Below are positions 31,405-40,252 of a stretch of 64,000 bases of DNA, one piece after another. The notes below the pieces were generated by a model. The model did not search any database, was not told the DNA's origin, and saw nothing but the letters and a program-made list of their open reading frames with translations. The stretch is from Paraburkholderia caribensis (GTDB taxonomy: Bacteria; Pseudomonadota; Gammaproteobacteria; Burkholderiales; Burkholderiaceae): NCBI RefSeq assembly GCF_002902945.1, contig NZ_CP026103.1:1240001-1304000 (forward strand). Direction: 5' to 3'. A program made the translations under genes and the position numbers. Each line of letters begins with the position of its first letter. Within the stretch, counting starts at the first letter, position 1.

Positions 31405-32000
31405 CTTTTCTTTGCCGCCGCAAAGAAAAGTAGGCAAAAGAAAGCGGCTCACACCGCCAGCGCTAATTCTTGCCTGAGGGCCCCCAAAGGTTCTTACGCT
31501 TCACACGGCAATCACGTGACCCACGTTTGTTGCTAACGCTCTTGCGGTGCGCCTCACCCGCTTCACGTTCCCGCGTCACGGCACGCCACGCCAGATAGTC
31601 CACGGCCGCCAAGGTGGCAAACTGTGTGTCGGCCCTCGGTGCTCCACACGCTTCACTCCAGACCGATTGCGCACGCGCCCCACCCGGTAAGAGCGCCAAG
31701 CCATACGACGCGACAACCTACACACAGTTTGCCACCTGGGCGGCACATACCATTCGCTGCCGCTGGCTCATGTACGGGTGTTTGAAGTGGGTGAGGCGCT
31801 TATTCAGCGCGCTGGCAACGCGCACGAACGAGGGCGCTGGCGGGTGAAGCGTGGGGCCGTTGGGGGCCCGTGGACAAAGGTCAAGGGCTGGCGGTGTGAG
31901 CCGCTTTCTTTTGCCTACTTTTCTTTGCGGCGGCAAAGAAAAGTAGGTGCCGCCCCGCACAGGGGCGACGCCTGAAGCGAGCTAACAATTCGCGGATGCC
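31345..32000. repeat. Long palindromic repeat element, copy 2
   Basis: This copy has the same outer arms (GCTGGCATCCGCG to CGCGGATGCC, with the CTACTTTTCTTTGCCGCCGC palindrome) and the same core as copy 1. Compared with copy 1 it is in reverse orientation: the core segment GGTGGCAAACTGTGTGT plus GGCCCTCGGTGCTCCACA reads forward here and as its complement in copy 1. It contains no gene. Confidence 0.87.
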
Positions 32001-32205
32001 GATACCCCAGATGCAGATTCATCTCCGCACCCATCGCGCGTTCGATAATCGCCTTGTTAAACGCCAGCATCAGATCCTGCACCTCGGTCGGCGTCATCGG
32101 CCCCTTGACCAGCTCGTCCAGCAGTGCTTTGGGCAGTTCAGGCAGCGGCCCTCGGGCCGCTGCCTGAGACGCCACCGTGCGTTTCTTCTTCATTGGCATA
32201 TCCAT
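32001..32205 (-). pseudogene. IS256-type transposase, N-terminal remnant
   Basis: The frame from the ATG at 32205 reads MDMPMKKKRTVASQAAARG, LPELPKALLDELVKGPMTP and TEVQDLMLAFNKAIIERAMGAEMNLHLGY, the start of IS256-family (mutator-type) transposases. After LGY the frame passes directly into the end of the palindromic element, and the catalytic DDE part (about 330 residues) is absent. GAGAGG precedes the start. It is a dead fragment and marks past element activity at this site. Confidence 0.82.
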
Positions 32206-32331
32206 GACTTTTACCTCTCATGATATGCCTCGCCCACAAAATGACGGATAGGCCCCGGATGCCAGCGCAAAGGCAAATAAACCAAACAGCATGCGCAGCA
32301 AACCCCACCTCGCGAAGGCGCAAAAAAAACC

Positions 32332-33228
32332 TCACCGCGGGAAACCCCGCAAATACTCCCCAAGAAAATCAACAAACGTCCGCAACTTAACAGACAACTG
32401 ATTCCTCTCAAGATAAATCGCATGAATATCCGCCCCGGGCAGCGCCCAATCAACCAAAAGCGGCACGAGCACGCCCCGCTCCAGATACTCCCCAACTTCC
32501 CATTCCGAACGCACAACAACACCCCGCCCTTCAAGCGCCCAGTGCAGCACTGCACTACCATCATTACTGGCGAGCGGCCCATCCACCTTCACAGTCTCCA
32601 CGCGCTTGCCGCGTGAAAAGTGCCACGTCCCATAAGCCGACTCATTCTCGCGCAGCACGATACACGCGTGCCGCGTCAGATCATGCGGCAGCGACGGCAT
32701 CCCATGCCGTTCCACATACGCGGGCGACGCGCACACGATCCGCCGGTTCTTCATCAACAAGCGCGCATTGACTCGCGCATCCGGCACCTCGCCAAACCGG
32801 ATGCCAAGATCAAAACCCTCCTCCTGCAAACTCATCGGCCTGTCGGTCAGATGAAGCTGAATCTTCATCGACGGAAAACGCGCGACGAAATCGGAAATCG
32901 CAGGCGCAATCCGCGCACGGCCAAAACCAAACGACGCATTCACCCGCAACAACCCCGCCGGTTCAGCGCGGCTACGCGTCACCAGTTGTTCGAGTTCCTG
33001 CAACTCGTCGAGTATCCGCGAGCCATTCGCGAGGTATAGCTCGCCCTCCGGCGTCAGGCTCAGACGCCGCGTCGTACGGTTCATCAGGCGCACCCCGAGC
33101 CGCCGCTCGAGTTGCGCCAGGCGCTTGCTGACAGCCGGCGGCGTCACGCCAAGCTCGCGCGCCGCCGCTGCCAGATTGCGATGCCGCGCAACCAGCGCGA
33201 ACAGATTCAGATCTGAAAAGCCATCCAT
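32332..33228 (-). CDS. LysR-family regulator
   Basis: This 298-aa regulator begins MDGFSDLNLFALVARHRNLAAAARELGVTPPAVSKRLAQLERRLGVRLMNRTTRRLSLTPEG, a clear LysR helix-turn-helix, and has a PBP-like C-terminal domain. The ATG at 33228 is favoured over a GTG at 33234 by spacing from GGGAG. It is divergent from the dehalogenase-like hydrolase, leuC, leuD and dctA-type genes (115-bp gap) and very likely controls them. Confidence 0.92.
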   Translation of the reverse strand: MDGFSDLNLFALVARHRNLAAAARELGVTPPAVSKRLAQLERRLGVRLMNRTTRRLSLTPEGELYLANGSRILDELQELEQLVTRSRAEPAGLLRVNASFGFGRARIAPAISDFVARFPSMKIQLHLTDRPMSLQEEGFDLGIRFGEVPDARVNARLLMKNRRIVCASPAYVERHGMPSLPHDLTRHACIVLRENESAYGTWHFSRGKRVETVKVDGPLASNDGSAVLHWALEGRGVVVRSEWEVGEYLERGVLVPLLVDWALPGADIHAIYLERNQLSVKLRTFVDFLGEYLRGFPR

Positions 33229-33343
33229 TTTCACCGTCTCCCACCAACGTGATTCGTTCCTTGCAGTTACGACCGGAATGCATTCAAGGAAACCCTATCG
33301 CCCGAGGCATCAATTAGACTCGATTCAACCTTGGGAGACAACG

Positions 33344-34222
33344 ATGTTCGAAGGATTCACCGATGCGTCGGCCCACATCGACGGCATCACGATTCACGCA
33401 ATCAAGGGCGGACGCGGTCCCGCGCTGCTGCTGTTGCACGGCCACCCGCAGACCCACGCAATCTGGCACAAGGTCGCGCCCGCACTGGCCGCCCGCTTCA
33501 CCGTGATCGCCGCCGACCTGCGCGGCTACGGCGACAGCGGCAAACCGCAAGGCATGGCGGATCACGCGAACTACTCGAAGCGCCGCATGGCGCTCGATCA
33601 GGTCGAATTGATGCGCGCTCACGGCTTCGCGTCGTTTGCCGTGATCGGCCATGACCGCGGCGGGCGCGTGGCCGCGCGCATGGCGCTCGATCACCCCGAC
33701 GCCGTCGAACGCCTCGTCACGCTCGACGTCGCGCCGACGCTCGCGATGTACGAGAAGACCTCGTTCGATTTCGCCCGCGCCTACTGGCACTGGTTCATGC
33801 TGGTGCGGCCCGCGCCGTTTCCGGAGACGCTGATCCGCGCGGACCCGGACCTCTATCTGAAGCAGACGATCGGCGCGCGCAGCGCAGGGCTCGCGCCGTT
33901 CACGGCCGAAGCCTACGCCGAATATCTGCGCTGTCTGTCCAACCCCGCGACCGCGCATGGCATCTGCGAGGACTACCGGGCAAGCGTCACGATCGACCTC
34001 GAACACGACCGCGCGACGCTCGCCGCGCATGAGCAGATCAAGTGCGGCTTCCTCGCGCTATGGGGCGCACACGGCGTGATCCAGCAGTGCTTCGCGCCGC
34101 TTGCGGAGTGGCGGCCATACGCACCGCAAGTCCAGGGCGAAGCACTGCCCTGCGGCCACTACATCCCGGAAGAAGCGCCGCAACTTTTACTGGACCGCGT
34201 GCTGCCCTTTCTTGGCGCGTGA
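33344..34222 (+). CDS. Fluoroacetate/haloacetate dehalogenase-like hydrolase
   Basis: This 292-aa alpha/beta hydrolase has LLHGHPQTHAIWHKVAP, DLRGYGDSGKP, the nucleophile motif GHDRGGR with Asp104, Arg105 and Arg108, Asp128, the pair His149-Trp150 in YWHW, Tyr211 in CEDYRA, and His272 in PCGHYIPEEAP. From memory of the Burkholderia sp. FA1 fluoroacetate dehalogenase family, these are the catalytic triad and halide/carboxylate pocket, at nearly the same residue numbers. It should hydrolyse haloacetates, or a related 2-substituted acid. GGGAGA precedes the ATG. It is the first gene of the cluster with LeuCD and a DctA-type carrier. Confidence 0.88.
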   Translation: MFEGFTDASAHIDGITIHAIKGGRGPALLLLHGHPQTHAIWHKVAPALAARFTVIAADLRGYGDSGKPQGMADHANYSKRRMALDQVELMRAHGFASFAVIGHDRGGRVAARMALDHPDAVERLVTLDVAPTLAMYEKTSFDFARAYWHWFMLVRPAPFPETLIRADPDLYLKQTIGARSAGLAPFTAEAYAEYLRCLSNPATAHGICEDYRASVTIDLEHDRATLAAHEQIKCGFLALWGAHGVIQQCFAPLAEWRPYAPQVQGEALPCGHYIPEEAPQLLLDRVLPFLGA

Positions 34223-34249
34223 CGCCAACACAAGGAAACTCATCTCATC

Positions 34250-35668
34250 ATGTCGAAACGAACCCTCTACCAGAAGCTCGTCGAGTCGCATCTCGTCTCG
34301 CGCATCGACGAACACAACGTGCTGCTGTACGTCGATCTGCATCTGATGAACGAATACACCAGCCCGCAGGCCTTCAGCGCGCTCGAAGCGCGTGGCCGCG
34401 CGGTGCGCAGGCCACGCCAGCAACTCGCCGTCGTCAGTCACATCATTCCGACTCACGCCGAAACGCCGCGCGTGATCCGCGACGCCGCATCGCTCGTGCT
34501 CGCGCAGAATCTCGCGCGCAACTGCGAGCGCGCCGGCATCCGCCTGCTCGCCGCGAATGATCCGATGCAAGGCATCGAGCACATCGTCGCGCCCGAGATG
34601 GGACTCGTGCGGCCCGGCATGGTCGTCCTGTGCGGCGACAGCCACACCACCACGTACGGCGCATTGGGCGCGCTGGGATTCGGCATCGGCACGTCCGAAG
34701 TCGAGCATGTGCTGGCGACGCAAACCCTCGTCTACCGGCTCGCGCAGACCATGCGCATCGTGATCGACGGCACGTTGCCTTATGGCACGTCATCGAAAGA
34801 CGTCGTGATCTGGCTGCTCAGCCGCATCGGCGCACAGGGCGCGCGCGGCTACGCGGTCGAGTTCGCGGGATCGACCATCGCGTCGCTGTCGGCGGAAGCG
34901 CGCATGACCTTGTGCAACATGACCGTCGAAGCAGGCGCGCGCGCCGCGCTGATCGCGCCCGACGCGACCACCTTCGACTACGTGCGCGCACACGCCAGAA
35001 CGCTCGACGAAGCCGCGTGGCAAGCTGCCCTCGACGACTGGCGCGCGCTTCGCTCCGACGACGACGCGCACTTCGACGCCGAGCACCGTTTCGACGCACG
35101 CGACATCGCACCGTTCGTCACGTGGGGCACGAGTCCCGACCAGGCCATCGCAATCGATGCGCGCATACCCGGCGAAGCCGAACAGCCTTCACGCGAAGCC
35201 GCCGCGTCGCTGCGCCGCGCGCTCGATTACATGGGACTCGAAGCACGACAGCCGCTGGCCGGCACGCGGATCGATCGTGTCTTCATCGGATCGTGCACGA
35301 ACGGGCGTATCGAAGATCTGCGCAGCGTCGCGCAGATCGTGCGCGGCAAGCGTGTCGCGCAAGGCGTGCGCGCGATGGTGGTGCCCGGCTCCGGCAGCGT
35401 GCGCCGCGCGGCAGAACGGGAAGGCATCGCGCAGACGCTGATCGACGCCGGCTTCGAATGGCGCGAGCCCGGCTGCTCGATGTGCCTTGCGATGAACGAC
35501 GACATGCTCGACGAAGGCGAGCGCTGCGCATCGACGACCAACCGTAATTTCGAAGGACGCCAGGGGCGCGGCGGCCGCACGCATCTGATGAGTCCCGCGA
35601 TGGCAGCAGCCGCCGCGCTGACCGGCTGCATCACCGACGTCCGCACACTGGAGGCACACACACAATGA
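34250..35668 (+). CDS. leuC: Isopropylmalate/methylmalate isomerase large subunit
   Basis: This 472-aa LeuC-family protein is the Fe-S subunit of a hydro-lyase. The cluster cysteines are in SCTNGRIEDL and in GCSMCLAMN, with the substrate loop CGDSHTTTYGALGALGFGIG. Leucine biosynthesis normally uses a dedicated leuCDB locus; this copy sits with a dehalogenase-like hydrolase and a dicarboxylate carrier, so it may act on another 2-hydroxy acid such as citramalate. It overlaps leuD by 4 bp (ATGA), as expected for a subunit pair. Confidence 0.92.
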   Translation: MSKRTLYQKLVESHLVSRIDEHNVLLYVDLHLMNEYTSPQAFSALEARGRAVRRPRQQLAVVSHIIPTHAETPRVIRDAASLVLAQNLARNCERAGIRLLAANDPMQGIEHIVAPEMGLVRPGMVVLCGDSHTTTYGALGALGFGIGTSEVEHVLATQTLVYRLAQTMRIVIDGTLPYGTSSKDVVIWLLSRIGAQGARGYAVEFAGSTIASLSAEARMTLCNMTVEAGARAALIAPDATTFDYVRAHARTLDEAAWQAALDDWRALRSDDDAHFDAEHRFDARDIAPFVTWGTSPDQAIAIDARIPGEAEQPSREAAASLRRALDYMGLEARQPLAGTRIDRVFIGSCTNGRIEDLRSVAQIVRGKRVAQGVRAMVVPGSGSVRRAAEREGIAQTLIDAGFEWREPGCSMCLAMNDDMLDEGERCASTTNRNFEGRQGRGGRTHLMSPAMAAAAALTGCITDVRTLEAHTQ

Positions 35669-36279
35669 ACCGCTTGACGATTATCGAAGGCAAGGCTGCG
35701 CCGTTGCCCATCGACAACCTCGACACCGATCAGATCATGCCGAAGCAGTTTTTGCGCGTCGTCGACAAGGCCGGTCTTGCGGAAGGATTGCTGTACGACC
35801 TGCGCTTCGATGCGCAAGGCTCGCCGCGCGCCAACTGCGTGTTCAACCAGCGCGCCTGGGACGGCGCGCGCATCCTGATCGGCGGAGCGAACTTCGGCTG
35901 CGGGTCGAGCCGCGAGCACGCGGTCTGGGGCTTGCAGCAATACGGCTTTCAGGCAGTGATCGCACCGAGCTTCGCGGAGATTTTCTATTCCAACGCGATG
36001 AACAACCGGCTGCTGCTCGTGCAACTCGAACGCGACGCAATCGATGCACTCATGCAGGCTTCGACTCAAACGCCTGAATCGACGCTGCGCATCGATCTCG
36101 AACGGCAGACCGTAACGAGTGCGCCAGGACTGACCTACACGTACCCGCTCGGCGCGCGCCACAAGCAAATGGTGATCGAAGGCATGGACACGATCGACCT
36201 GTCGCTCGCGTCGCTGGCCGATATCGAGGCGTTCGAGCGCGCGCATTTCGCGCGGCACACGTGGGCGCAAGTGCTATGA
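35665..36279 (+). CDS. leuD: Isopropylmalate/methylmalate isomerase small subunit
   Basis: This 204-aa LeuD-family subunit completes the LeuCD enzyme. Motifs are LDTDQIMPKQFLR and the swivel-domain GGANFGCGSSREHAVWGLQQYGFQAVIAPSFAEIF with the GSSREHA substrate loop. It overlaps the leuC stop codon, indicating translational coupling and equal production. The subfamily cannot be fixed without alignment. Confidence 0.92.
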   Translation: MNRLTIIEGKAAPLPIDNLDTDQIMPKQFLRVVDKAGLAEGLLYDLRFDAQGSPRANCVFNQRAWDGARILIGGANFGCGSSREHAVWGLQQYGFQAVIAPSFAEIFYSNAMNNRLLLVQLERDAIDALMQASTQTPESTLRIDLERQTVTSAPGLTYTYPLGARHKQMVIEGMDTIDLSLASLADIEAFERAHFARHTWAQVL

Positions 36280-36403
36280 AAGCCGCGCCGCCGTCGCCAT
36301 AGCGGCTTCGACGGCCGCATCGCCCTGTTCCATTCAGATACGCCGATTCCCTTCCGACTGCAGAAGGGAACGGCCCCGCTTTGCCCCGAAAAACGGAGGA
36401 GAC

Positions 36404-37732
36404 ATGAAGCGCAAACCGTTCTACAAGGTTCTTTATATCCAGGTGCTGTTCGCCATCGCCGCGGGCGTGCTGCTCGGACACTTCGCGCCGCATGAAGCCG
36501 TCGCGCTGAAGCCGCTCGGCGACATGTTCATCAAACTGGTGCGGATGATCATCGGGCCAGTGATCTTCTGCACGGTCGTGACGGGCATCGCCGGCATGCA
36601 GGACATGAAGAAGGTCGGACGCGTCGGCGGCAAGGCACTGCTGTATTTCGAAGCCGCGTCGACGCTCGCGCTCGCGATCGGACTCGTTGCCGCGCATGTG
36701 CTCAAGCCAGGCAGCGGCTTCAACGTCGATCCCGCCACGCTCGACGCGAGCGCCGTATCGAGCTACGCGGCGCAGGCTGCGCATGGCGACGGCATCGTCG
36801 CGTTCGTCATGCACGCGATCCCCGACACCTTCGCCGGCGCGATGACGCAAGGCGATATCCTGCCCGTGCTGGTGATCGCGATGCTGTTCGGCTCGGCGCT
36901 AGCCGTGCTGGGCGACAAGGCAGCGCCCGTGACGAATCTCGTCGAGACACTGTCGAAAGCCTTCTTTCGCATCGTGCATATGATCACGAGCCTCGCGCCC
37001 ATTGGCGCGTTCGGCGCGATGGCGTTCACGATCGGCCGCTACGGCATCGTCTCCCTGCTGCCGATGCTCAAGCTGATCGGCTCGTTCTATCTGACGGCGG
37101 CCCTGTTCGTCGCGATCGTGCTGGGGCTGATCGCCCGGATGTGCGGTTTCAGCCTGTGGCGCTTTCTCGTCTATATCCGCGACGAACTGCTGATCGTGCT
37201 CGGCACGTCGACGTCCGAAGCGGCGCTGCCGCAACTGATGGAAAAGCTCGAACGGCTCGGCTGCCCGCGCGGCGTGGTCGGGCTCGTCGTGCCGACGGGT
37301 TACTCGTTCAACCTCGACGGCACGAACATCTATATGACGCTCGCCGTGCTGTTTCTCGCGCAGGCGACCAACACGCATCTGACCGTCACGCAGGAAATCA
37401 CGCTGCTGCTGGTGACGATGCTGACCTCGAAAGGATCGACGGGCGTGACGGGCGCGGGTTTCATCACGCTGGCCGCGAGTCTGTCCGTCGTGCCGACCGT
37501 ACCCGTCGCGGCGATGGTGCTGATACTCGGCATCGACCGCTTCATGTCCGAGTGCCGCGCGCTGACGAATATCATCGGCAACGGCGTGGCGTCGATCGTC
37601 GTGTCGGCTTGGGAAGGCGGCCTGGATCGCGACGCGCTCGCCGCCGCGCTCGGGCGCCGCGCTGACGATTCCCAGCACCCACACTTCGAGACACCAGCCG
37701 CAGCGCAAAGCACCGACATCGAAAAAGCATAA
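36404..37732 (+). CDS. DctA-type C4-dicarboxylate/cation symporter
   Basis: This 442-aa carrier of the DAACS family has eight membrane helices plus two re-entrant loops. Signatures are FYKVLYIQVLFAIAAGVLLGHFAP, VRMIIGPVIFCTVVTGIAGM, LGTSTSEAALPQLMEKLE, YSFNLDGTNIYMTLA and SKGSTGVTGAGFITLAASL. DctA proteins import succinate, malate and fumarate, and some carry other organic acids. GGAGGAGAC precedes the ATG. It is 124 bp after leuD and probably imports the substrate processed by this cluster. Confidence 0.93.
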   Translation: MKRKPFYKVLYIQVLFAIAAGVLLGHFAPHEAVALKPLGDMFIKLVRMIIGPVIFCTVVTGIAGMQDMKKVGRVGGKALLYFEAASTLALAIGLVAAHVLKPGSGFNVDPATLDASAVSSYAAQAAHGDGIVAFVMHAIPDTFAGAMTQGDILPVLVIAMLFGSALAVLGDKAAPVTNLVETLSKAFFRIVHMITSLAPIGAFGAMAFTIGRYGIVSLLPMLKLIGSFYLTAALFVAIVLGLIARMCGFSLWRFLVYIRDELLIVLGTSTSEAALPQLMEKLERLGCPRGVVGLVVPTGYSFNLDGTNIYMTLAVLFLAQATNTHLTVTQEITLLLVTMLTSKGSTGVTGAGFITLAASLSVVPTVPVAAMVLILGIDRFMSECRALTNIIGNGVASIVVSAWEGGLDRDALAAALGRRADDSQHPHFETPAAAQSTDIEKA

Positions 37733-38005
37733 CCTCGCGTTTTTCCTCATCACACAAATAGCGCGCAATGTGCGTTACATCGCATCCGGCCGGATCGATT
37801 GCTGGCAAGTTAATCCACATCATGTTGATCGTGCGGACGACGCGATGCGCGTCCGCTACCCGGGGTCGTCCCTGACAACCCTGGTAGAGGCGTGCAGCAT
37901 GGGTGTATGTCAGGTTCCGGCGGGATGCTGATTCGCCTGCGGTCAGCACCGGACACGCGTACAGAGTTGTGTTTGCCGTGTATGACCACCAGCGAGGTAA
38001 CAACC

Positions 38006-38695
38006 ATGAGAATCAGCACATTGCTCGGGTCTGCGGCGTTGACCGTGGCCTTCGGGCCAGCCCTTCTGTCGGCCGCTGCGTGGGCTGACGGGCCGCGGTC
38101 AGCCTATGACAATGGCGGCGTGAGCGAGGCTTCGCTCGATCCGGGCGAAGAGCAGATGACCGCCGACGAGGAAAATAAAGCGCGTCTGAAAGATCTGAGC
38201 GACGCCTATCACAGCGGCTACAACGCCCGCGCGAAGGAGGATGCCGACACTTACGCTTCGTTGCGCGAGCAGTTGAAGCGCACGTCGAAGGCCAGTGCGC
38301 AGCAACCGCCGCCGTTGCCGTCCGACATGCCTTCCGACGACAACGCGCAGGTCCGGCGCGTGAATCAGCCGCACGTCGCGCAGCGGCAGTTGCAGACGCA
38401 AGCAGCTTACGACGATGACGACGCGGCACCCGTGCAATATGCACCCGCGCCGCCGCGTCCGCGCTACCGCCCCGCGACGGTCGTCTATACGCAGCCGCCG
38501 ATGTACGACGGCCCTTCGCCCGAAGAGATGCAAACGGTGGTGTTCCAGCCGTATCAGCCGCCGCCCGTGCAGTACGTGCCCGTCTACCACCAGCCCGTCT
38601 ACGTGAGCCAGCCGGTCATGCCGATGCAGTATGCGGCGCAGGTGCCCATGTACCGCCCCGGCTATTACGGCTACCGCGGTTACGGCGGCTGGTAG
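38006..38695 (+). CDS. Exported Pro/Tyr/Gln-rich protein
   Basis: This 229-aa protein starts with a signal peptide (MRISTLLGSAALTVAFGPALLSAAAWA, cleavage near residue 28), continues as an acidic helical part (EEQMTADEENKARLKDLSDAYHSGYNARAKEDADTYASLREQLKR), and ends in a low-complexity Pro/Gln/Tyr tail (QPYQPPPVQYVPVYHQPVYVSQPVMPM to GYYGYRGYGGW). It is probably periplasmic or outer-surface; no known family was recognised. GAGGTAA precedes the ATG. It is convergent with the porin gene. Confidence 0.8.
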   Translation: MRISTLLGSAALTVAFGPALLSAAAWADGPRSAYDNGGVSEASLDPGEEQMTADEENKARLKDLSDAYHSGYNARAKEDADTYASLREQLKRTSKASAQQPPPLPSDMPSDDNAQVRRVNQPHVAQRQLQTQAAYDDDDAAPVQYAPAPPRPRYRPATVVYTQPPMYDGPSPEEMQTVVFQPYQPPPVQYVPVYHQPVYVSQPVMPMQYAAQVPMYRPGYYGYRGYGGW

Positions 38696-38717
38696 GACGA
38701 AGCAGCGCGTGTTGTCT

Positions 38718-38751
38718 GCATGCCGCGCCTTCGCAGGAAGGCGCGGCATGC
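38718..38751. terminator. 15-bp perfect stem-loop between convergent genes
   Basis: GCATGCCGCGCCTTC (38718-38732) pairs without mismatch to GAAGGCGCGGCATGC (38737-38751) around a GCAG loop. It is placed between the exported protein gene and the porin gene, which converge on it, so it probably ends both transcripts. Confidence 0.8.
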
Positions 38752-38779
38752 GCACGTCCATGCGCAGCGTTGCTCTGCA

Positions 38780-40252
38780 TCACCAGCCGAACTTCGCCTC
38801 GACGCCCACATAGTCCGCATTACGCGCCCCCAGCGCGCGTATCGAATCGCCGACTTCGAAGTGCACCGCTTCGAGCGCAAGCGCGACATTCGAACTGACG
38901 AGCCAGTCGGCGCGAACCTGCGCATACATCCCCGTCCAGCGCGTGCCCTTGCCGGCCGTGCCCGGCACCACGGCCGAACCCTGGCCGTAGATGGCATCGG
39001 CTGTCGTCGCGCGCCACTGGAAGCCGAGCGCCGTCAACAGCGTGACCTTCGGCGTCACCTTGAACGTGATCGACGGCTTCACGTGAATCAGGTTGCTGTA
39101 ACCCGTGTAGCCCGCCAGCGTGAAGTAGTAGCCGTTGGGAAACAGCGGGTTGAAGGTGCCGAGGCGGCCGTCGCCCGGATGCCCGTCGCCCGATGCGCCG
39201 TCCACCTGCAGCCCGAGCCGCGGCGAGCCCGCGACCGTGGCAAACGTATAGCCGCTCAACACGCCGAACGCCCACGCGCGGATCGTGTCGTTGCCGACGT
39301 GGCCCGTCTGCAGCATCGTCTCCGCGTCCCAGTCGAACGGCGCGACCTTGCCCGCGTAGCGCACGTCGAACACATCGCGATGCTCGGTGCCCGTCGCATC
39401 GAGAAAGCGCGCGTTGTCGCGGTTGTAGCGCGACCAGTACGCGGACAGATCGCCCGGTCCCGTGTTCGCGCGCTCGACACGCACGCCGCTGAACGTCAGA
39501 TGCCGGTTCGACACATCGTCGAAAGCCGTGACGTCGCGGTACTGCACGGGCTGCGTCATGTAGCCGATAAAGCGCCACTTGTCGATTTCATAATCGGCCC
39601 ATAGCGCGTCGAACGCCTGGCGCACGTTGGGGCCGTCGCGCACCGACACGAAGCGCTGCAAGTCGAACGCCATCTCCTGGCGGCCGACGCGCGCCTTGAA
39701 CGTGCCACCGCCCACGCCATAGACGAACGCGACAAATGCCTGTTCGATATCGAGCGGATTCTTGTCGACGGGTGTGACGGAATTCTTGCCAAACGGACGC
39801 GCGTCTTCGAACTGGAAGAACGCCTGCACATGCTCGCCGATGTGCGCGTCGGCATGCACCTGCGCGCGCTGGATCACGTAGCTGTCGGGCCGGGCGCTGC
39901 CAAGACCGAACAGCGGCGTGTTGTTCAACTCGAAGCGCTCGCGCAGGGTTGCGCCGAGCGACAGATAGGTCGACGGATCGCCGCCCAGCGGAATGTACTT
40001 GAGCGCGTCGAACGGCTTGCGCGGCACGCACGGCAACCCCAGCACCGACCAGTCTTCCTGCCAGCGGTTGAACGACAGCGACGACGGCCGCTTCGCGGTG
40101 CATTGCGATGCGTCGGCCGCACCTGTTTCCGCCGCGCCTGTCCCTGCCGTGCCGGCGGCGAGCGCGTTCGCGCCGTCCGCCAGACCGCAGATGGCGAGCG
40201 CGGCGCAAGCAGCCGCCTTTCTTGCGCGCCTCATTGAACGACGCACCGTCAC
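38780..40252 (-). CDS. AlgE-family outer-membrane porin
   Basis: This 490-aa alginate-export-family beta-barrel starts with a signal peptide (RRARKAAACAALAICGLADGANALA) and has the family segments KYIPLGGDPSTYLSLGATLRERFE, AFFQFEDARPFGKNSVTPVDKNPLDIEQAFV and VGRQEMAFDLQRFVSVRDGPNVRQAFDA. The C-terminus ends VGVEAKFGW with an aromatic residue, as outer-membrane barrels do. The start is a GTG overlapping the upstream stop (GTGA); an ATG at 40234 is the alternative. It is the last gene of the operon from 45387. Confidence 0.9.
   Translation of the reverse strand: MTVRRSMRRARKAAACAALAICGLADGANALAAGTAGTGAAETGAADASQCTAKRPSSLSFNRWQEDWSVLGLPCVPRKPFDALKYIPLGGDPSTYLSLGATLRERFELNNTPLFGLGSARPDSYVIQRAQVHADAHIGEHVQAFFQFEDARPFGKNSVTPVDKNPLDIEQAFVAFVYGVGGGTFKARVGRQEMAFDLQRFVSVRDGPNVRQAFDALWADYEIDKWRFIGYMTQPVQYRDVTAFDDVSNRHLTFSGVRVERANTGPGDLSAYWSRYNRDNARFLDATGTEHRDVFDVRYAGKVAPFDWDAETMLQTGHVGNDTIRAWAFGVLSGYTFATVAGSPRLGLQVDGASGDGHPGDGRLGTFNPLFPNGYYFTLAGYTGYSNLIHVKPSITFKVTPKVTLLTALGFQWRATTADAIYGQGSAVVPGTAGKGTRWTGMYAQVRADWLVSSNVALALEAVHFEVGDSIRALGARNADYVGVEAKFGW

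Noticed and set aside
31000..31540. Cys/Arg-rich frames within the 59-bp tandem repeat
   Set aside because: The periodic peptides (LRWHPRFVSSLHASPLCVCRC) come from translating the DNA repeat; similar frames arise in copy 1 and no start signals exist.
24840..32000. CRISPR array
   Set aside because: The direct repeats at 31108-31404 have no unique spacers between them, and the rest is inverted and palindromic, not spaced repeats.
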